The notes: generated by a model from the sequence alone, not told the origin. A stretch of 64,000 nucleotides of DNA from Methylobacter sp. (GCA_026399025.1 JAPLRU010000038.1:1-64000), one strand, 5' to 3'; counted from the first letter of the stretch, positions 36,919-47,330 are shown. Numbers and translations are program-made.

Positions 36919-39548
36919 TACGATTCTTCTCCTGATTCACTATCGTCATTTGTTGTTTGTTCCGATGCGCTCTGCTCTAATTCGGCATCCTCTAAAAGTT
37001 CATCATCGGCATCGTCCACCCCCACCAAGCCTTCGATCCGATCAACGCCAATCACTTTTTCTTTCTTATCCAGGCGGATAATCGTTACGCCCTGGGTATT
37101 TCTGCCGACCACTGAAATGCCGTCAACTCGGGTGCGAACCAAAGTGCCGCCATCGGTAATCAGCATGATTTCATCATGATCGTTGACCAGCACCGCGCCA
37201 ACCACCGCTCCGTTACGCGCGGATGTTTGTATCGCAATCAGGCCCTGTCCGCCGCGTTTATGACAAGTAAACTCTTCCAGCTTGGTACGCTTGCCGTAGC
37301 CGTTTTCTGTGATATTCAGTACCGTGCCTTCGCTTGCGATAATCAGCGAAATCACTTTTTGTCCTTCCTGTAAACGAATTCCACGCACGCCGGACGCCGT
37401 CCTGCCCATCGAGCGCACATCTTCTTCATTAAAGCAGACTGCCTTACCGGTACTGCTAAACAACAGTACATTTTGATGACCGTCAGTCACCGCAACGCCG
37501 ACCAGCGTATCGTCTTCTCTTAAATCAATGGCGATTTTGCCGTTGGTGCGTTGACGCTCGAATTCTTTTAACGGCGTTTTTTTAACGGTACCCGCCGATG
37601 TCGCCATAAAAATGAATTTAGTGTCGCTGAATTCGCGTATCGGCAACATCGCATTAATTTTTTCGCCTTGCTCCAGCGGCAATAAATTAACGAAAGGCTT
37701 GCCTCGGGCCGCACGACTGGCAACCGGCAATTGATAGACTTTAAGCCAGTAAACCTTGCCCAATGAAGAAAAGCATAAAATAATATCGTGGGTATTAGCC
37801 ACAATCAGCTTATCGACATAGTCCAGTTCTTTCGTGGCTGTCGCCGATTTACCGCGTCCGCCGCGCCTTTGTGCTTTGTAATCGCTGAGCGGCTGAGATT
37901 TGACATAACCTTCATGCGACATGGTCACGACCATATCTTCTTCGGTAATCAGGTCTTCATCGGACAAATCCGAATGATTTTGTAAAATTTCGGTGCGCCG
38001 CTCGTCGGAATACTGCTCCTTGATGACCACCAACTCTTCCCTGATAATTTCCATCAACCGCACATCGCTGCCCAGAATAAACAGGTATTCGTCAATCTGC
38101 TCCAGCAATTGCTTGTATTCATTAACGATCTTGTCCTGCTCCAGACCGGTTAAACGATGCAGGCGCAACTCAAGGATGGCCTGAGCCTGGGTTTCGGATA
38201 AACGGTAAATTCCGCCATGAATGCCGAACTCTACCGGCAAATCATCCGGTCTTGAACGATCCGCGTCGGCGCGGTCCAACAAGGCTGAAACCAATCCGGC
38301 ATCCCAGCTTTTCTCCAACAAGCCGACTTTAGCATCTGCCGGTGTAGCAGCCGCTTTAATCAACGCAATCATTTCATCGATATTGGCTAAAGCGACCGCA
38401 AGTCCTTCTAGGATGTGCGCCCTTTCCCTGGCTTTGCGCAAATTATAAATCGTTCTGCGGGTAACAATTTCACGCCGGTGATTAATAAAAGCGCTAATGA
38501 TTTCCCGAAGATTCATGCAATGTGGACGCCCATCCAACAAAGCCACCATATTGATACCGAACACGGTCTGGAATTGGGTTTGCTTATACAGGTTGTTTAA
38601 CACCACTTCAGGCATTTCACCGCGACGCAACTCAATCACCATACGCATGCCGTCTTTATCCGATTCGTCACGCAAGCCGGAAATACCTTCAAGCTTACCT
38701 TCCTTAACCAACTCGGCAATTTTCTCCAGCAATCTGGCTTTATTGACCTGATACGGTAATTCGGTCGTGATAATCGCTTGCCGACTGCTGTCGCCGATGT
38801 CTTCAAAATGACAACGCGCGCGTAAATAAATTTTGCCGCGCCCGGTGGTATAAGCGTTGTAAATACCGGAAGCGCCGTTAATAATCGCCGCCGTAGGGAA
38901 ATCAGGGCCGGGAACATGAGCCATCAGCTCATGAACGGTTAAATCAGGTTGGTCAATCATCGCCAGACAGGCGCTAATCACTTCGGATAAGTTGTGCGGC
39001 GGAATATTGGTCGCCATACCGACGGCAATACCGGACGAGCCGTTAATCAGCAAAGTCGGCACCCGTGTCGGCAATACTGTAGGCTCGGACTCCGACTCGT
39101 CATAGTTGGGTGCAAAATCAACTGTTTCCTTGTCCAGATCGGCCATCAATTCATGAGCGATTTTAGACATACGCACTTCGGTATAACGCATCGCAGCGGG
39201 CGAATCGCCATCAACCGAACCGAAATTGCCCTGCCCGTCGATCAGCATATAGCGCATCGAAAAATTCTGCGCCATCCGTACCATGGTGTCGTAAACCGCG
39301 GTATCGCCATGAGGATGATATTTACCGATTACGTCACCGACCACACGGGCCGATTTTTTATAAGGTTTATTCCAATCATTGCCCAACTCGCCCATTGCGT
39401 ATAACACACGGCGATGCACAGGTTTTAGACCGTCTCTGACATCCGGAAGGGCTCGACCGACGATAACGCTCATGGCGTAATCGAGATAGGACTGCTTCAT
39501 CTCGTCTTCGAGATTGACAGGTATTATTTCTTTAGCGAAGTTTGACAT
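36918..39548 (-). CDS. gyrA: DNA gyrase subunit A
   Basis: 876 residues. Catalytic Tyr122 lies in A-A-M-R-Y-T-E. The quinolone-resistance region [16 protein letters not shown] has Thr83 and Asp87; Thr at 83 is also the wild-type state in Pseudomonas. The C-terminal beta-pinwheel has the GyrA box Q-R-R-G-G-R-G (about 558-564), and the last 30 residues are acidic ([10 protein letters not shown]). All domains of an intact gyrase A are present. It leads the long operon; the 275-base gap upstream should contain its promoter. Confidence 0.98.
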   Translation of the reverse strand: MSNFAKEIIPVNLEDEMKQSYLDYAMSVIVGRALPDVRDGLKPVHRRVLYAMGELGNDWNKPYKKSARVVGDVIGKYHPHGDTAVYDTMVRMAQNFSMRYMLIDGQGNFGSVDGDSPAAMRYTEVRMSKIAHELMADLDKETVDFAPNYDESESEPTVLPTRVPTLLINGSSGIAVGMATNIPPHNLSEVISACLAMIDQPDLTVHELMAHVPGPDFPTAAIINGASGIYNAYTTGRGKIYLRARCHFEDIGDSSRQAIITTELPYQVNKARLLEKIAELVKEGKLEGISGLRDESDKDGMRMVIELRRGEMPEVVLNNLYKQTQFQTVFGINMVALLDGRPHCMNLREIISAFINHRREIVTRRTIYNLRKARERAHILEGLAVALANIDEMIALIKAAATPADAKVGLLEKSWDAGLVSALLDRADADRSRPDDLPVEFGIHGGIYRLSETQAQAILELRLHRLTGLEQDKIVNEYKQLLEQIDEYLFILGSDVRLMEIIREELVVIKEQYSDERRTEILQNHSDLSDEDLITEEDMVVTMSHEGYVKSQPLSDYKAQRRGGRGKSATATKELDYVDKLIVANTHDIILCFSSLGKVYWLKVYQLPVASRAARGKPFVNLLPLEQGEKINAMLPIREFSDTKFIFMATSAGTVKKTPLKEFERQRTNGKIAIDLREDDTLVGVAVTDGHQNVLLFSSTGKAVCFNEEDVRSMGRTASGVRGIRLQEGQKVISLIIASEGTVLNITENGYGKRTKLEEFTCHKRGGQGLIAIQTSARNGAVVGAVLVNDHDEIMLITDGGTLVRTRVDGISVVGRNTQGVTIIRLDKKEKVIGVDRIEGLVGVDDADDELLEDAELEQSASEQTTNDDSESGEES

Positions 39549-39823
39549 TGATCCCTATATAGACTGTGTGTCGTTAATGCGTAACGACAGGGTTTCCTGA
39601 CTCTGTGCGAATATATTTTTTGCCGGCTTTAAAGCATCGACATAACAAGAAATTAAGCGCGAAAGTATAACAAATTGTGCCAATAGTGTCGAAGCTGATA
39701 ACACCGTAAATTTGTTCCCTTCCGCAATGCCGATATTCGCAAGGGATTAATTGACGATTCCGTGCATCCGGCCGCGTTGTTGAGAAAACCTATTTTGACC
39801 CTTTACCGGGTAAATACGCGCCT

Positions 39824-41086
39824 TCAATTTTCTTCAATCTCAACCGATTTCAACAAACCTAAATACTTGGTATCGATCTCGACAACTAATTCACAGCCAC
39901 CGAAATCATCGGTTTTCTCGCTGATTATTTGGGCGCAAGCGAATAATTTCGCCCTGATATCGCCTTGATCGGGTTGCAGATGAAGTTTTCTTTTGATTTT
40001 GGTATTCGAAAAAATTTCGGTCAGAGCCTGATAAAGCAGATCCAGTCCGGCTCCGGTTTCAGCGGACAACCAGACCCGAACCGGATTGCCGACATCATCC
40101 CGTTCAATCCGGGGTTGAATGTCAACCAGCAAATCTATTTTATTAAAAACTTCAAGTTGCCTGACTTCATTAGCTTTAATATCTTCAAGCACCTGGTTGA
40201 CCTGATAAATCGTATCAGCCCTGTCCTCGCTGCTGGCGTCAATCACATGCAACAATAAATCCGCTTCGCTGGCTTCCTGCAAGGTAGATTTAAACGCCGC
40301 CACCAGTTCATGCGGCAAATGCCGGATAAATCCGACGGTATCGGCCAAAACAATATCGCTGCTGTTGGGCAACTTACAATTGCGCAAGGTCGGGTCCAGC
40401 GTAGCAAACAACTGGTCAGCTACGTAAATATCGGCGCCGGTCAGCTTATTAAACAAAGTCGATTTGCCGGCATTGGTGTAGCCCACCAGCGAAACCGAGG
40501 GAACTTCGGCCTTTTTTCTTTTGCTGCGCCCTTGATGTCGTTGTTTATCGACTTTATCCAGCCGCTGTTGTATTTGCTTGATGCGTAAACCCAACAATCG
40601 CCGGTCGGTTTCCAGCTGGGTCTCACCGGGTCCGCGCAGACCGATACCGCCTTTTTGGCGTTCCAAATGCGTCCAACCGCGAACCAGCCGGGTTGATAAA
40701 TGTTGCAGTTGCGCCAACTCAACCTGTAATTTGCCTTCAAAGGTTTGCGCACGCTGGGCGAAAATATCGAGGATCAATCCATTTCTATCAACCACGCGAA
40801 CGCCCAAAAATCCTTCAAGATTTCTTTCTTGGCTGGGTGAAAGCGGATGATTAAACAGAACAATGTCGGCGGCATAGGTTTCGATAATGCCTTTAAGCTC
40901 TTCAAGCTTCCCTTTACCGACAAAATATTTTGGATCAGGCTTTTTGCGAGTGCCTGTAACGACATAGACAGGATCGGTTCCTGCCGACTTGGCTAATTCT
41001 TTTAATTCTAAAAGGTCTTCATCCATGGAACGAAGCGCCAGATGAACGAGGACGGCTCGTTCACCTGATTCGGGACGATCAAACAA
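39824..41086 (-). CDS. hflX: Ribosome-associated GTPase HflX
   Basis: About 420 residues. The N-terminal HflX domain has K-Y-F-V-G-K-G-K and L-S-P-S-Q-E-R-N-L-E, followed by the G-I-G-L-R-G-P-G-E-T-Q-L-E-T-D-R linker. The G domain has G1 G-Y-T-N-A-G-K-S-T, G3 D-T-V-G-F and G4 N-K-I-D. It splits or rescues stalled ribosomes. No ATG exists in frame before residue 26 (an in-frame stop lies at 41108-41110). A TTG at 41086 with GGGG 7 bases upstream gives the family start L-F-D-R; a TTG at 41101 is the alternative. It lies 80 bases downstream of hfq on the same strand, the common hfq-hflX order. Confidence 0.93.
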   Translation of the reverse strand: MFDRPESGERAVLVHLALRSMDEDLLELKELAKSAGTDPVYVVTGTRKKPDPKYFVGKGKLEELKGIIETYAADIVLFNHPLSPSQERNLEGFLGVRVVDRNGLILDIFAQRAQTFEGKLQVELAQLQHLSTRLVRGWTHLERQKGGIGLRGPGETQLETDRRLLGLRIKQIQQRLDKVDKQRHQGRSKRKKAEVPSVSLVGYTNAGKSTLFNKLTGADIYVADQLFATLDPTLRNCKLPNSSDIVLADTVGFIRHLPHELVAAFKSTLQEASEADLLLHVIDASSEDRADTIYQVNQVLEDIKANEVRQLEVFNKIDLLVDIQPRIERDDVGNPVRVWLSAETGAGLDLLYQALTEIFSNTKIKRKLHLQPDQGDIRAKLFACAQIISEKTDDFGGCELVVEIDTKYLGLLKSVEIEEN

Positions 41087-41164
41087 TTCAATACCCCACA
41101 AATGTGATTATGAAAAAATACTTATCTACCTCGCTGATGCAACTCTCCATCGGCGAACAATGAA

Positions 41165-41404
41165 TCACTCTTCGACGCCTTCATTCTCAAGAGGCATCTT
41201 TACCGCTTTACTCGGTACGATGGTGGATATGGCATGTTTATAAACCATCTGGCTTGAGGTATTTTTCAGCATAACCACGTACTGGTCGAACGAGTCCACT
41301 TTGCCCTGCAACTTTATTCCGTTAACCAGAAAAATAGAAACGGGGGTGTGCTCTTTTCTAAGTGCATTTAAAAAATTATCCTGCAAATTTTGACCTTTCG
41401 ACAT
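41165..41404 (-). CDS. hfq: RNA chaperone Hfq
   Basis: 79 residues. Sm1 spans Q-D-N-F-L-N-A-L-R to [15 protein letters not shown], and Sm2 has [13 protein letters not shown], with the K-H motif near 56-57. The short C-terminal tail is normal for the family outside enterobacteria. It pairs small RNAs with mRNAs. A promoter and AAGGAG ribosome binding site (41412-41417) are visible upstream. Confidence 0.98.
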   Translation of the reverse strand: MSKGQNLQDNFLNALRKEHTPVSIFLVNGIKLQGKVDSFDQYVVMLKNTSSQMVYKHAISTIVPSKAVKMPLENEGVEE

Positions 41405-41434
41405 CCGCTTTCTCCTTATTATTTAATAACATTT

Positions 41435-41463
41435 TATGTAAGATAACTGCAATTACGCGTCAA
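41435..41463 (-). promoter_or_regulatory. Sigma-70-type promoter of hfq
   Basis: On the minus strand TTGACG (41458-41463) and TACATA (41435-41440) are separated by 17 bases. The start codon is 31 bases below the -10. The -35 is 5/6 to consensus, the -10 weaker. Confidence 0.5.
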
Positions 41464-41627
41464 CACAAATCAATATGCTCCGGTTTCAGAATATTTTTCA
41501 GCTGAAACCGCGCACTTATTTTAATTGCACTTGGTAACTACAAAATACAGTGGGGTACATTTTTATAAATTCAAGCATTATTATCCAATCTCGTGCAATC
41601 AAAATAGTCTTTGTGATCCATTACGGC

Positions 41628-43154
41628 CTAATTTTCAAGCGCAACAGGAATCTTGCCGATCTTGGCCTGCCAGATCTTGGGGGCGGTTTGATGCACGGAG
41701 TGACCTTCGCTATCGACAGCGACCGTAACCGGCATATCTTCCACAACAAATTCGTGAATCGCTTCCATGCCGAGGTCTTCAAAAGCGACGACGCGTGACT
41801 GACGAATCGCCTTTGACACCAGATAAGCCGCACCGCCGACCGCCATTAAATAAACGGCTTTATGCTTTTTAATCGCGGCAATTGCTTCCGGCCCACGCTC
41901 GGACTTACCGATCATGCCAAGTAAGCCGGTTTTTTCCAGCATGATTTCGGTAAATTTATCCATGCGCGTTGCTGTAGTCGGACCGGCAGGCCCGACCACC
42001 TCATCGCGAACCGGATCGACCGGTCCTACGTAATAAATGAACTTGCCTGTAAAATCCACGCTTTCAGGCAAGACTTCGCCCCGTTCAAAAAATTCAGCCA
42101 TGCGTTTATGCGCCGCATCTCTGCCGGTTAGCAAAGTACCGCTTAACAATAAAGTTTCTCCCGGCTCCCAGCTTGCCACATCCTGCCCGGTCACGGTATC
42201 CAAATTGACTCGACGGGCGGTAGCGCCGGCTTCCCAAGTAATTTCCGGCCAATCTTCCAAACGCGGCGGCTTAAATTCAGCGGCGCCGCTGCCATCCAAC
42301 ACAAAATGCAAATGCCGGGTCGCCGCACAATTAGGAATAATCGCCACCGGCTTGTTCGCGGCATGAGTTGGATAGTCATTGATTTTAATATCCAGCACCG
42401 TCGTCAGGCCGCCCAAACCTTGAGCGCCGATACCCAACGCGTTGACTTTTTCGTAAAGCTCCAGACGTAATTCTTCAACCGTATTGCCGGGGCCGCGTGC
42501 GATTAAGTCATGAATATCTATCGATTCCATGCAGGCTTGTTTGGCTAAAAGCATGGCTTTTTCAGCAGTACCACCGATACCGATGCCTAAAATACCGGGC
42601 GGACACCAGCCCGCGCCCATGGTAGGAACGACTTTTAAAACCCAGTCAACGATGCTGTCCGAAGGGTTGAGCATCGCAAACTTGGCCTTGGCTTCGGAAC
42701 CGCCGCCTTTCGCCGCTATTTCAATATCGAGTTTATCGCCGGGTACGACTTCCATGTGAATCACCGCCGGGGTGTTGTCTTGGGTATTGCTGCGTGTGCC
42801 TGCCGGGTCGGCCAGTATCGAAGCGCGCAGCACATTATCGGGATGCCGGTAAGCGCGTCGAACGCCCTCATTGATTATATCGGCGACACTCATATCCGCA
42901 TCCCATTGGACCTCCATGCCGATTTTTAAAAATACCGTAACAATGCCGGTATCCTGACAAATCGGGCGATGGCCTTCCGCACACATCCGGGAATTGATCA
43001 AAATTTGCGCGATTGCATCCTTAGCCGCCGGATTTTCTTCGTTTTGATAAGCCTCATGCATGGCCTTGATAAAGTCCAGCGGATGATAATACGAAATATA
43101 TTGCAAAGAATCGGCAATGCTTTGAATCAGATCGTTTTGACGAATAATACTCAT
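41628..43154 (-). CDS. fumA: Class I fumarate hydratase
   Basis: Reversible hydration of fumarate to malate with an oxygen-sensitive [4Fe-4S] cluster. 508 residues from the ATG at 43154. The N-terminal alpha part has I-C-Q-D-T-G-I (cysteine ligand), G-W-C-P-P-G-I-L-G-I-G-I-G-G and P-N-C-A-A-T-R-H. The C-terminal beta part has G-R-D-A-A-H-K-R, V-G-P-A-G-P-T-T-A-T-R-M-D and A-F-E-D-L-G-M-E-A-I. Both halves are fused as in the FumA/FumB type. It is a single gene, ending 223 bases upstream of hfq. Confidence 0.95.
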   Translation of the reverse strand: MSIIRQNDLIQSIADSLQYISYYHPLDFIKAMHEAYQNEENPAAKDAIAQILINSRMCAEGHRPICQDTGIVTVFLKIGMEVQWDADMSVADIINEGVRRAYRHPDNVLRASILADPAGTRSNTQDNTPAVIHMEVVPGDKLDIEIAAKGGGSEAKAKFAMLNPSDSIVDWVLKVVPTMGAGWCPPGILGIGIGGTAEKAMLLAKQACMESIDIHDLIARGPGNTVEELRLELYEKVNALGIGAQGLGGLTTVLDIKINDYPTHAANKPVAIIPNCAATRHLHFVLDGSGAAEFKPPRLEDWPEITWEAGATARRVNLDTVTGQDVASWEPGETLLLSGTLLTGRDAAHKRMAEFFERGEVLPESVDFTGKFIYYVGPVDPVRDEVVGPAGPTTATRMDKFTEIMLEKTGLLGMIGKSERGPEAIAAIKKHKAVYLMAVGGAAYLVSKAIRQSRVVAFEDLGMEAIHEFVVEDMPVTVAVDSEGHSVHQTAPKIWQAKIGKIPVALEN

Positions 43155-43174
43155 CGGAAATTTCCTGTTGTTTA

Positions 43175-43227
43175 CCCTGAGCGTAGCCAAAGGGTGTGGT
43201 TACTGTGCCCTTCGACCATGCTCAGGG
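43175..43227. repeat. CCCTGAGC...GCTCAGGG palindromic repeat
   Basis: Arms CCCTGAGCGTAGCCAAAGGG (43175-43194) and CCCTTCGACCATGCTCAGGG (43208-43227) pair at about 16 of 20 positions. It resembles a widespread proteobacterial intergenic repeat built on CCTTCGACAAGCTCAGG. Confidence 0.7.
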
Positions 43228-43285
43228 AAAAGCACAGCATACCGGGCTATCCAACGCGGCGGATTGACTATTTACTGCACAAACC

Positions 43286-44122
43286 CTATAAAAACGGATT
43301 ATTGTCCAAGCTAAAACCGGCGGCATTCCTGTGCCCTCCCCCACCAAAATCCAAGGCTAAATGACCCACATCGTAATCGCCGATCGAACGGAGCGAGAAA
43401 GTCCAGCGCCGTTTTTTGCCGTCGTACTGGTAAGTCATGCCAAAAGTACCCGACTTTTCGGCCAGTATATGACCAAGATCGCTCGAAAATAAAGACGGAG
43501 CATTAACGGCAAGACCTACCCGACCCGACACTGAAACACTATGGGCGTATTTGGCGAGTCTTTTCACCATTCCTGCAAATTGCTCAACCTGTATGCGCCC
43601 GATTGCCAGCAACTCCGCCAAATCAAGCGAGCCTATCTCGGCCAAAGTGCCGGGCATTCTTTCATACAGCGCTGTCGTTATTTCACGGGTACCGTCCAGC
43701 TTAAAACGCCAAAGATCACGGTCTTCGATATGCAGTAAGATTTTAGGCGGTTTTAGGTCATGAAAAAAATACTGCCAAGTTAGGATGCAACCGCTCCGAG
43801 ACATATCGAAATTGATCGACAGGTTTTCAGGAAGGGGCTGTAGCTTAAAAAAAGCCTCATATTGTTCCACAGCGGTCATATGATGATCAATCAGGATAAT
43901 CCGGCCGGCTTTCGCCGAGGCCTCGACCAATAACTGCGGTGAATAAGAAAAATCCAATATATAAAGTATAGCGCCGGATTCGAAGTCGGGAATATCATCA
44001 CCATATCGAGCCGGAATGTAACGGCTGTGATTGCCCAGCTTGCAAAACGCGCTCCATGCCGCACCTAAACCATCCAGGCAATCGGCATGATAAATAACTA
44101 AAGCTTTATTGGTTTCTGACAT
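43286..44122 (-). CDS. DHH-family phosphoesterase
   Basis: 278 residues. Starts with the first DHH motif (Y-H-A-D-C-L-D-G-L-G), has the namesake I-D-H-H-M at about 77-81 and the DHHA1 C-terminal motif G-G-G-G-H-R-N-A-A-G near the end. It is therefore a metal-dependent phosphoesterase of the RecJ/NrnA superfamily. It is shorter than RecJ and lacks its OB fold, and more like the oligoribonuclease or pNppA-phosphatase group. The precise substrate cannot be told from the sequence. It is cytoplasmic with no operon partner. Confidence 0.82.
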   Translation of the reverse strand: MSETNKALVIYHADCLDGLGAAWSAFCKLGNHSRYIPARYGDDIPDFESGAILYILDFSYSPQLLVEASAKAGRIILIDHHMTAVEQYEAFFKLQPLPENLSINFDMSRSGCILTWQYFFHDLKPPKILLHIEDRDLWRFKLDGTREITTALYERMPGTLAEIGSLDLAELLAIGRIQVEQFAGMVKRLAKYAHSVSVSGRVGLAVNAPSLFSSDLGHILAEKSGTFGMTYQYDGKKRRWTFSLRSIGDYDVGHLALDFGGGGHRNAAGFSLDNNPFL

Positions 44123-44507
44123 GCTTTTAAAAATCCCTGTGGCTGAATGGATCGGGGGTTGTTACCGTGCAATTTAATTGCATTTTACACGACCCTAAGC
44201 CTAATCATGCCAAAAACAGCACAGTCAATCCTACAGAAATTTGCAATACCGTGAATCCGCGTTGACATACGCCTCAAGAAATTTGCTTTGGATGCCGCGA
44301 CTGACGGGCATTGGACTGAACCAAGAGAATTGTTGACCGTCGACCACCCAAGCTAGTTCGACACAAAAAATAGAAAAGTTTTATCTACACTCTACAACAG
44401 GCACAGATTACGATTTTTCTCCCCGGTCTTCGGAGAGTATTTTAAAAAGCGCAATCAACAACCGCTCTCAGAAAATAGATAAAACTTGTGAAGACGGCTA
44501 AACAGCA
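44123..44507. other. Gene-free region with one inverted repeat
   Basis: The 385 bases between the DHH gene and the rlpA-like gene show no convincing reading frame. A perfect 12-base inverted repeat (44376-44387, AAGTTTTATCTA, and 44476-44487) spans about 90 bases and could be structural DNA or a remnant of a mobile element. Confidence 0.4.
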
Positions 44508-44978
44508 TTAACCGCGTTTGTTTGTTTTACCGCCTAAGGCCTCATTATTGCTCAGCGGTTTAATTTCTACCGTTCCTAACCCTCGGATATCGAGTTGTTT
44601 AGCCGCAGCATAGGATAAATCCATGTCTCTGTTGCCATGAAAAGAACCTCGGTCATTGATGCGAACAATAACGCTACGGTGATTTTTCAGGTTGGTCACT
44701 TTTGCATAAGATAACAACGGTAAGGTTTTATGGGCGGCAGTCATTGCATACATGTCGAATTTTTGGCCGCTGGCCGTTTTTTTGCCATGAAATTCAGAGC
44801 CATACCAGGAAACCTTGCTTTGATGATTATCCGCATGAGACTTGGCTTTATGGTTTTTTGCTACGGAGTGCTTGGAAGCCTTGCGGCCTGAATGATGCCC
44901 GGACGCTTCAGCTGTTGCAGGAACAACAAGATGACTGCATATAAAAAAAACAGGAACTGCTAGCATGATTTTATTCAT
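44508..44978 (-). CDS. RlpA-like double-psi beta-barrel protein
   Basis: 156 residues with a signal peptide (M-N-K-I-M-L-A-V-P... ending T-A-E-A near 25) and a His/Lys-rich linker (about 28-55). A double-psi beta-barrel domain follows from S-W-Y-G-S-E-F-H-G-K-K-T-A-S-G at about 58-72 to D-R-G-S-F-H-G-N-R-D-M-D-L-S. The Y-G, T-A-x-G and N-D-R-G-P/S-F motifs are those of RlpA, a septal lytic transglycosylase of denuded peptidoglycan. It has no SPOR domain, so septal targeting is uncertain. It would be periplasmic. Confidence 0.85.
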   Translation of the reverse strand: MNKIMLAVPVFFICSHLVVPATAEASGHHSGRKASKHSVAKNHKAKSHADNHQSKVSWYGSEFHGKKTASGQKFDMYAMTAAHKTLPLLSYAKVTNLKNHRSVIVRINDRGSFHGNRDMDLSYAAAKQLDIRGLGTVEIKPLSNNEALGGKTNKRG

Positions 44979-45145
44979 AGGGTAGAGCCTTTTTTATTTT
45001 AATTGGCTCAATTTTAGCTTAACAAGCCTTAAGCTCAGCTTAACTCGTCAGGTGGCTATTGAAGCTAGACTACCGCAAAGCTTTCATTCATCGGTTTAAC
45101 AAATATTGTATTATTTCGGCTTTTTTAAGATTTCAGGAATCGATT

Positions 45146-45295
45146 ATGAATAATTATGAACAAGGCAAAACAGCCAGACGCATTGTTTCGGTGGTGTATA
45201 TTTTAATAATGGCGGTCGTTATGGGCGGGACTTATCTATCGCAACAACAAAAAGAAGCAGATAAGGCGTCGCAAAACTTAGCCGACCGCAATTAA
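45146..45295 (+). CDS. Small single-pass membrane protein
   Basis: 49 residues from the ATG at 45146, which has CAGGA 8-12 bases upstream. A polar basic N-terminus (N-Y-E-Q-G-K-T-A-R-R) leads into one membrane helix (I-V-S-V-V-Y-I-L-I-M-A-V-V-M-G-G, about 13-30). A polar tail (Q-Q-Q-K-E-A-D-K-A-S-Q-N) follows, so an N-in orientation is likely. The frame is open to 45059 but the upstream part shows no RBS. No family recognised. Confidence 0.55.
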   Translation: MNNYEQGKTARRIVSVVYILIMAVVMGGTYLSQQQKEADKASQNLADRN

Positions 45296-45358
45296 ACAGA
45301 CTTAGTACGAATACTAAAAGCAGCGGACGGACTTAAATAAATCGGGACGATACCGCTA

Positions 45359-45389
45359 CAGCTTAACGCTCCGCCGGAGCGCTAAGCTG
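45359..45389. terminator. Hairpin between convergent small gene and PSD-like gene
   Basis: CAGCTTAACGCTCCG pairs with CGGAGCGCTAAGCTG (one mismatch over 15 bases) with almost no loop. There is no T run. It lies between two convergent genes and may end both transcripts. Confidence 0.5.
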
Positions 45390-45424
45390 AGTTACTTACC
45401 GCGTTGGCCTTCGCCTTCCGCAAT

Positions 45425-46927
45425 CTACTTGTTGATATTCGAAATTGCGTATTGGCTGCGAATCGGATAATGCACATTTACCTTAGCGCTTACGTCGACA
45501 TTCGCTTTACGTTCGAACACCACCACGCAGTCCGAGCCGCCGAACTGAAAAAACGAGAACATTTCACCTTTACTCAACTGCTTACCCACCAGCGCTTGTT
45601 CTATCTTTTTATTCAATAGCTCCACTTGTTGGTAATAATCGAGACCTTCTTTTTCTTCCGGAGTCAGTACGATCGGTTGTTGCCCTTCCGCCTCGGGGGT
45701 CACAAAAACTACGGATGAAACCTGCGCCATGCCCATCGGCAGAACGGCGACTTTTCCGATGGCGGTTTCCAGCACGAGAAGGCCGCGGCATTGCACAAAT
45801 TGATACCCCGTCGGATCTTCGGCATCCAAGTATCGTTGAGGAATAACCGCCTGCGCCAAGTCTCCGTTTTCATCCTCTTCTTCCTGCTTGCTTAACTTTT
45901 GCAGATTGACTTCCAGATAAACTTGTCCCGGAATAAACTTGGCTTCCAGCACCTTACCGGCAACCGGGGTATGCTGCCTATGGTAATCGTAAGTGTTTAA
46001 AAAGCTGTGACAAAAAACCCCACCGGCGAAATCGTCTTTGTATTGGGTGTCTTGCAGCAATTCTTCAATCGGCCACTCGATATGTTTAACAACAATCGAC
46101 GGCGGTGCCGGTAGCGGATCGCCGACGCCCGTACTGATTGTCCATTGTCCGACAAACGTAGACTCGGCAGGAAACACGATCACTCGGTCGTCATCGGCCT
46201 GTGCAACCGGTCGTTGCACTTCGATGTCCTTGAACTTGCGACCAAAATAGGCATTGAAGGTTTCGTATTGCTGCGGCTCTTTTTCATAGTCCTGCCAAGC
46301 ATACTCGGGGGCATATTTAAAACTTTCCAGGTATTCGCTCGAAGCGGGCGTATCCAAAAATGCTCCCCACTCTACAGCGAAGTCACGCAGCCACAATGAA
46401 ACAGGCGAAAGAATCGCTCCTTTCAGCGGCGCAACCGGGCTTTGCAATGCTTCCAGTTCCGGCTGGTTAAAATAGTAATAAAACTGGGTGATTCTTAAAT
46501 AACATGTGCGTTCATGCAAGATCTCGCCGTTCCAATCCCAAACCCGTATTTCCGGAATCCAGGTCACCAACTCATCAACGTAATAATAATACTGGTCCAG
46601 CGTTTTAATTCGATCCAATTCGGGTATTCTTTGTGCGCTCACGGTTTTAATCGCACTTTCGAAAGAAGCGGAGTAGTAATTCTCTTCAATGATTTTCTTC
46701 AGCTTTTTCGTAGCCGGTTGTTTGGGCTCGTAGACCGTACCTACCGGCGGAATATCGCCCAGAAACATCGGCGCCTGAGGCGGAAGCGATGTCGCATCGG
46801 GCGAGGCGAGAGATTTTACTTTAGGTTTTAGAAAAGCGTCGGCGCGTTTCAAAACTTGCATTAGATCCTGGGCTGTTGCTACGCGACGCCGTGCGGAGAC
46901 GGCACTATTTCGAGATTTACTGCTCAT
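45425..46927 (-). CDS. Phosphatidylserine decarboxylase-like protein, long form
   Basis: 500 residues. The last half matches the PSD family: H-S-F-L-N-T-Y-D-Y-H-R-Q-H-T-P-V-A-G (near 310) with the catalytic His, and F-Q-F-G-G-S-D-C-V-V-V-F with the autocleavage G-G-S at 463-465, whose Ser becomes the pyruvoyl group. The first 250 residues form an extra domain, like the PSD-associated domain of fungal and some bacterial enzymes, and are rich in Tyr and Trp. No membrane segment is clear. Classical Psd is about 290 residues, so this may be a second, soluble enzyme with a different substrate, possibly in secondary metabolism. Confidence 0.78.
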   Translation of the reverse strand: MSSKSRNSAVSARRRVATAQDLMQVLKRADAFLKPKVKSLASPDATSLPPQAPMFLGDIPPVGTVYEPKQPATKKLKKIIEENYYSASFESAIKTVSAQRIPELDRIKTLDQYYYYVDELVTWIPEIRVWDWNGEILHERTCYLRITQFYYYFNQPELEALQSPVAPLKGAILSPVSLWLRDFAVEWGAFLDTPASSEYLESFKYAPEYAWQDYEKEPQQYETFNAYFGRKFKDIEVQRPVAQADDDRVIVFPAESTFVGQWTISTGVGDPLPAPPSIVVKHIEWPIEELLQDTQYKDDFAGGVFCHSFLNTYDYHRQHTPVAGKVLEAKFIPGQVYLEVNLQKLSKQEEEDENGDLAQAVIPQRYLDAEDPTGYQFVQCRGLLVLETAIGKVAVLPMGMAQVSSVVFVTPEAEGQQPIVLTPEEKEGLDYYQQVELLNKKIEQALVGKQLSKGEMFSFFQFGGSDCVVVFERKANVDVSAKVNVHYPIRSQYAISNINK

Positions 46928-47330
46928 ATTTATTCACCTTTTATTCGATCATGAAAAATAAATTGCTTAACGCCTATTAGACAGCCGAGTAGGCGTAAAA
47001 CATTGCGAGACTGGTTGGCGTAAATTTAGTGCGTCCTCAATAAACTCAGCTGACGTTACTTAAAAATACGGCTGGATTTAACCATAAAGATCAGCCGCTA
47101 ACAAGAAATAATAAACATAAGCGCTAGACAAAAATCTTTTAGCCGTGTTAATAGCTTCCATGAACCTGCCTGATCCGGTTAATTTAGTGTTAATGACGAA
47201 TAAATACGGTTAAAAATTTCAAGAATACACTGCAAAAGCTCGCTTATAGCCGCCCTACCTAATTGTTTAGTTGGGACAGAGCAATGCATATTATAAAGAT
47301 CGAAAAGTGAAAGATTGCTTGCCGAAAAAC
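46928..47330. other. Gene-free region upstream of the PSD-like gene
   Basis: About 400 bases, AT-rich, with no convincing reading frame and no repeat of the families seen elsewhere. It presumably holds the promoter of the PSD-like gene on the minus strand, but no clear boxes stand out. Confidence 0.4.
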
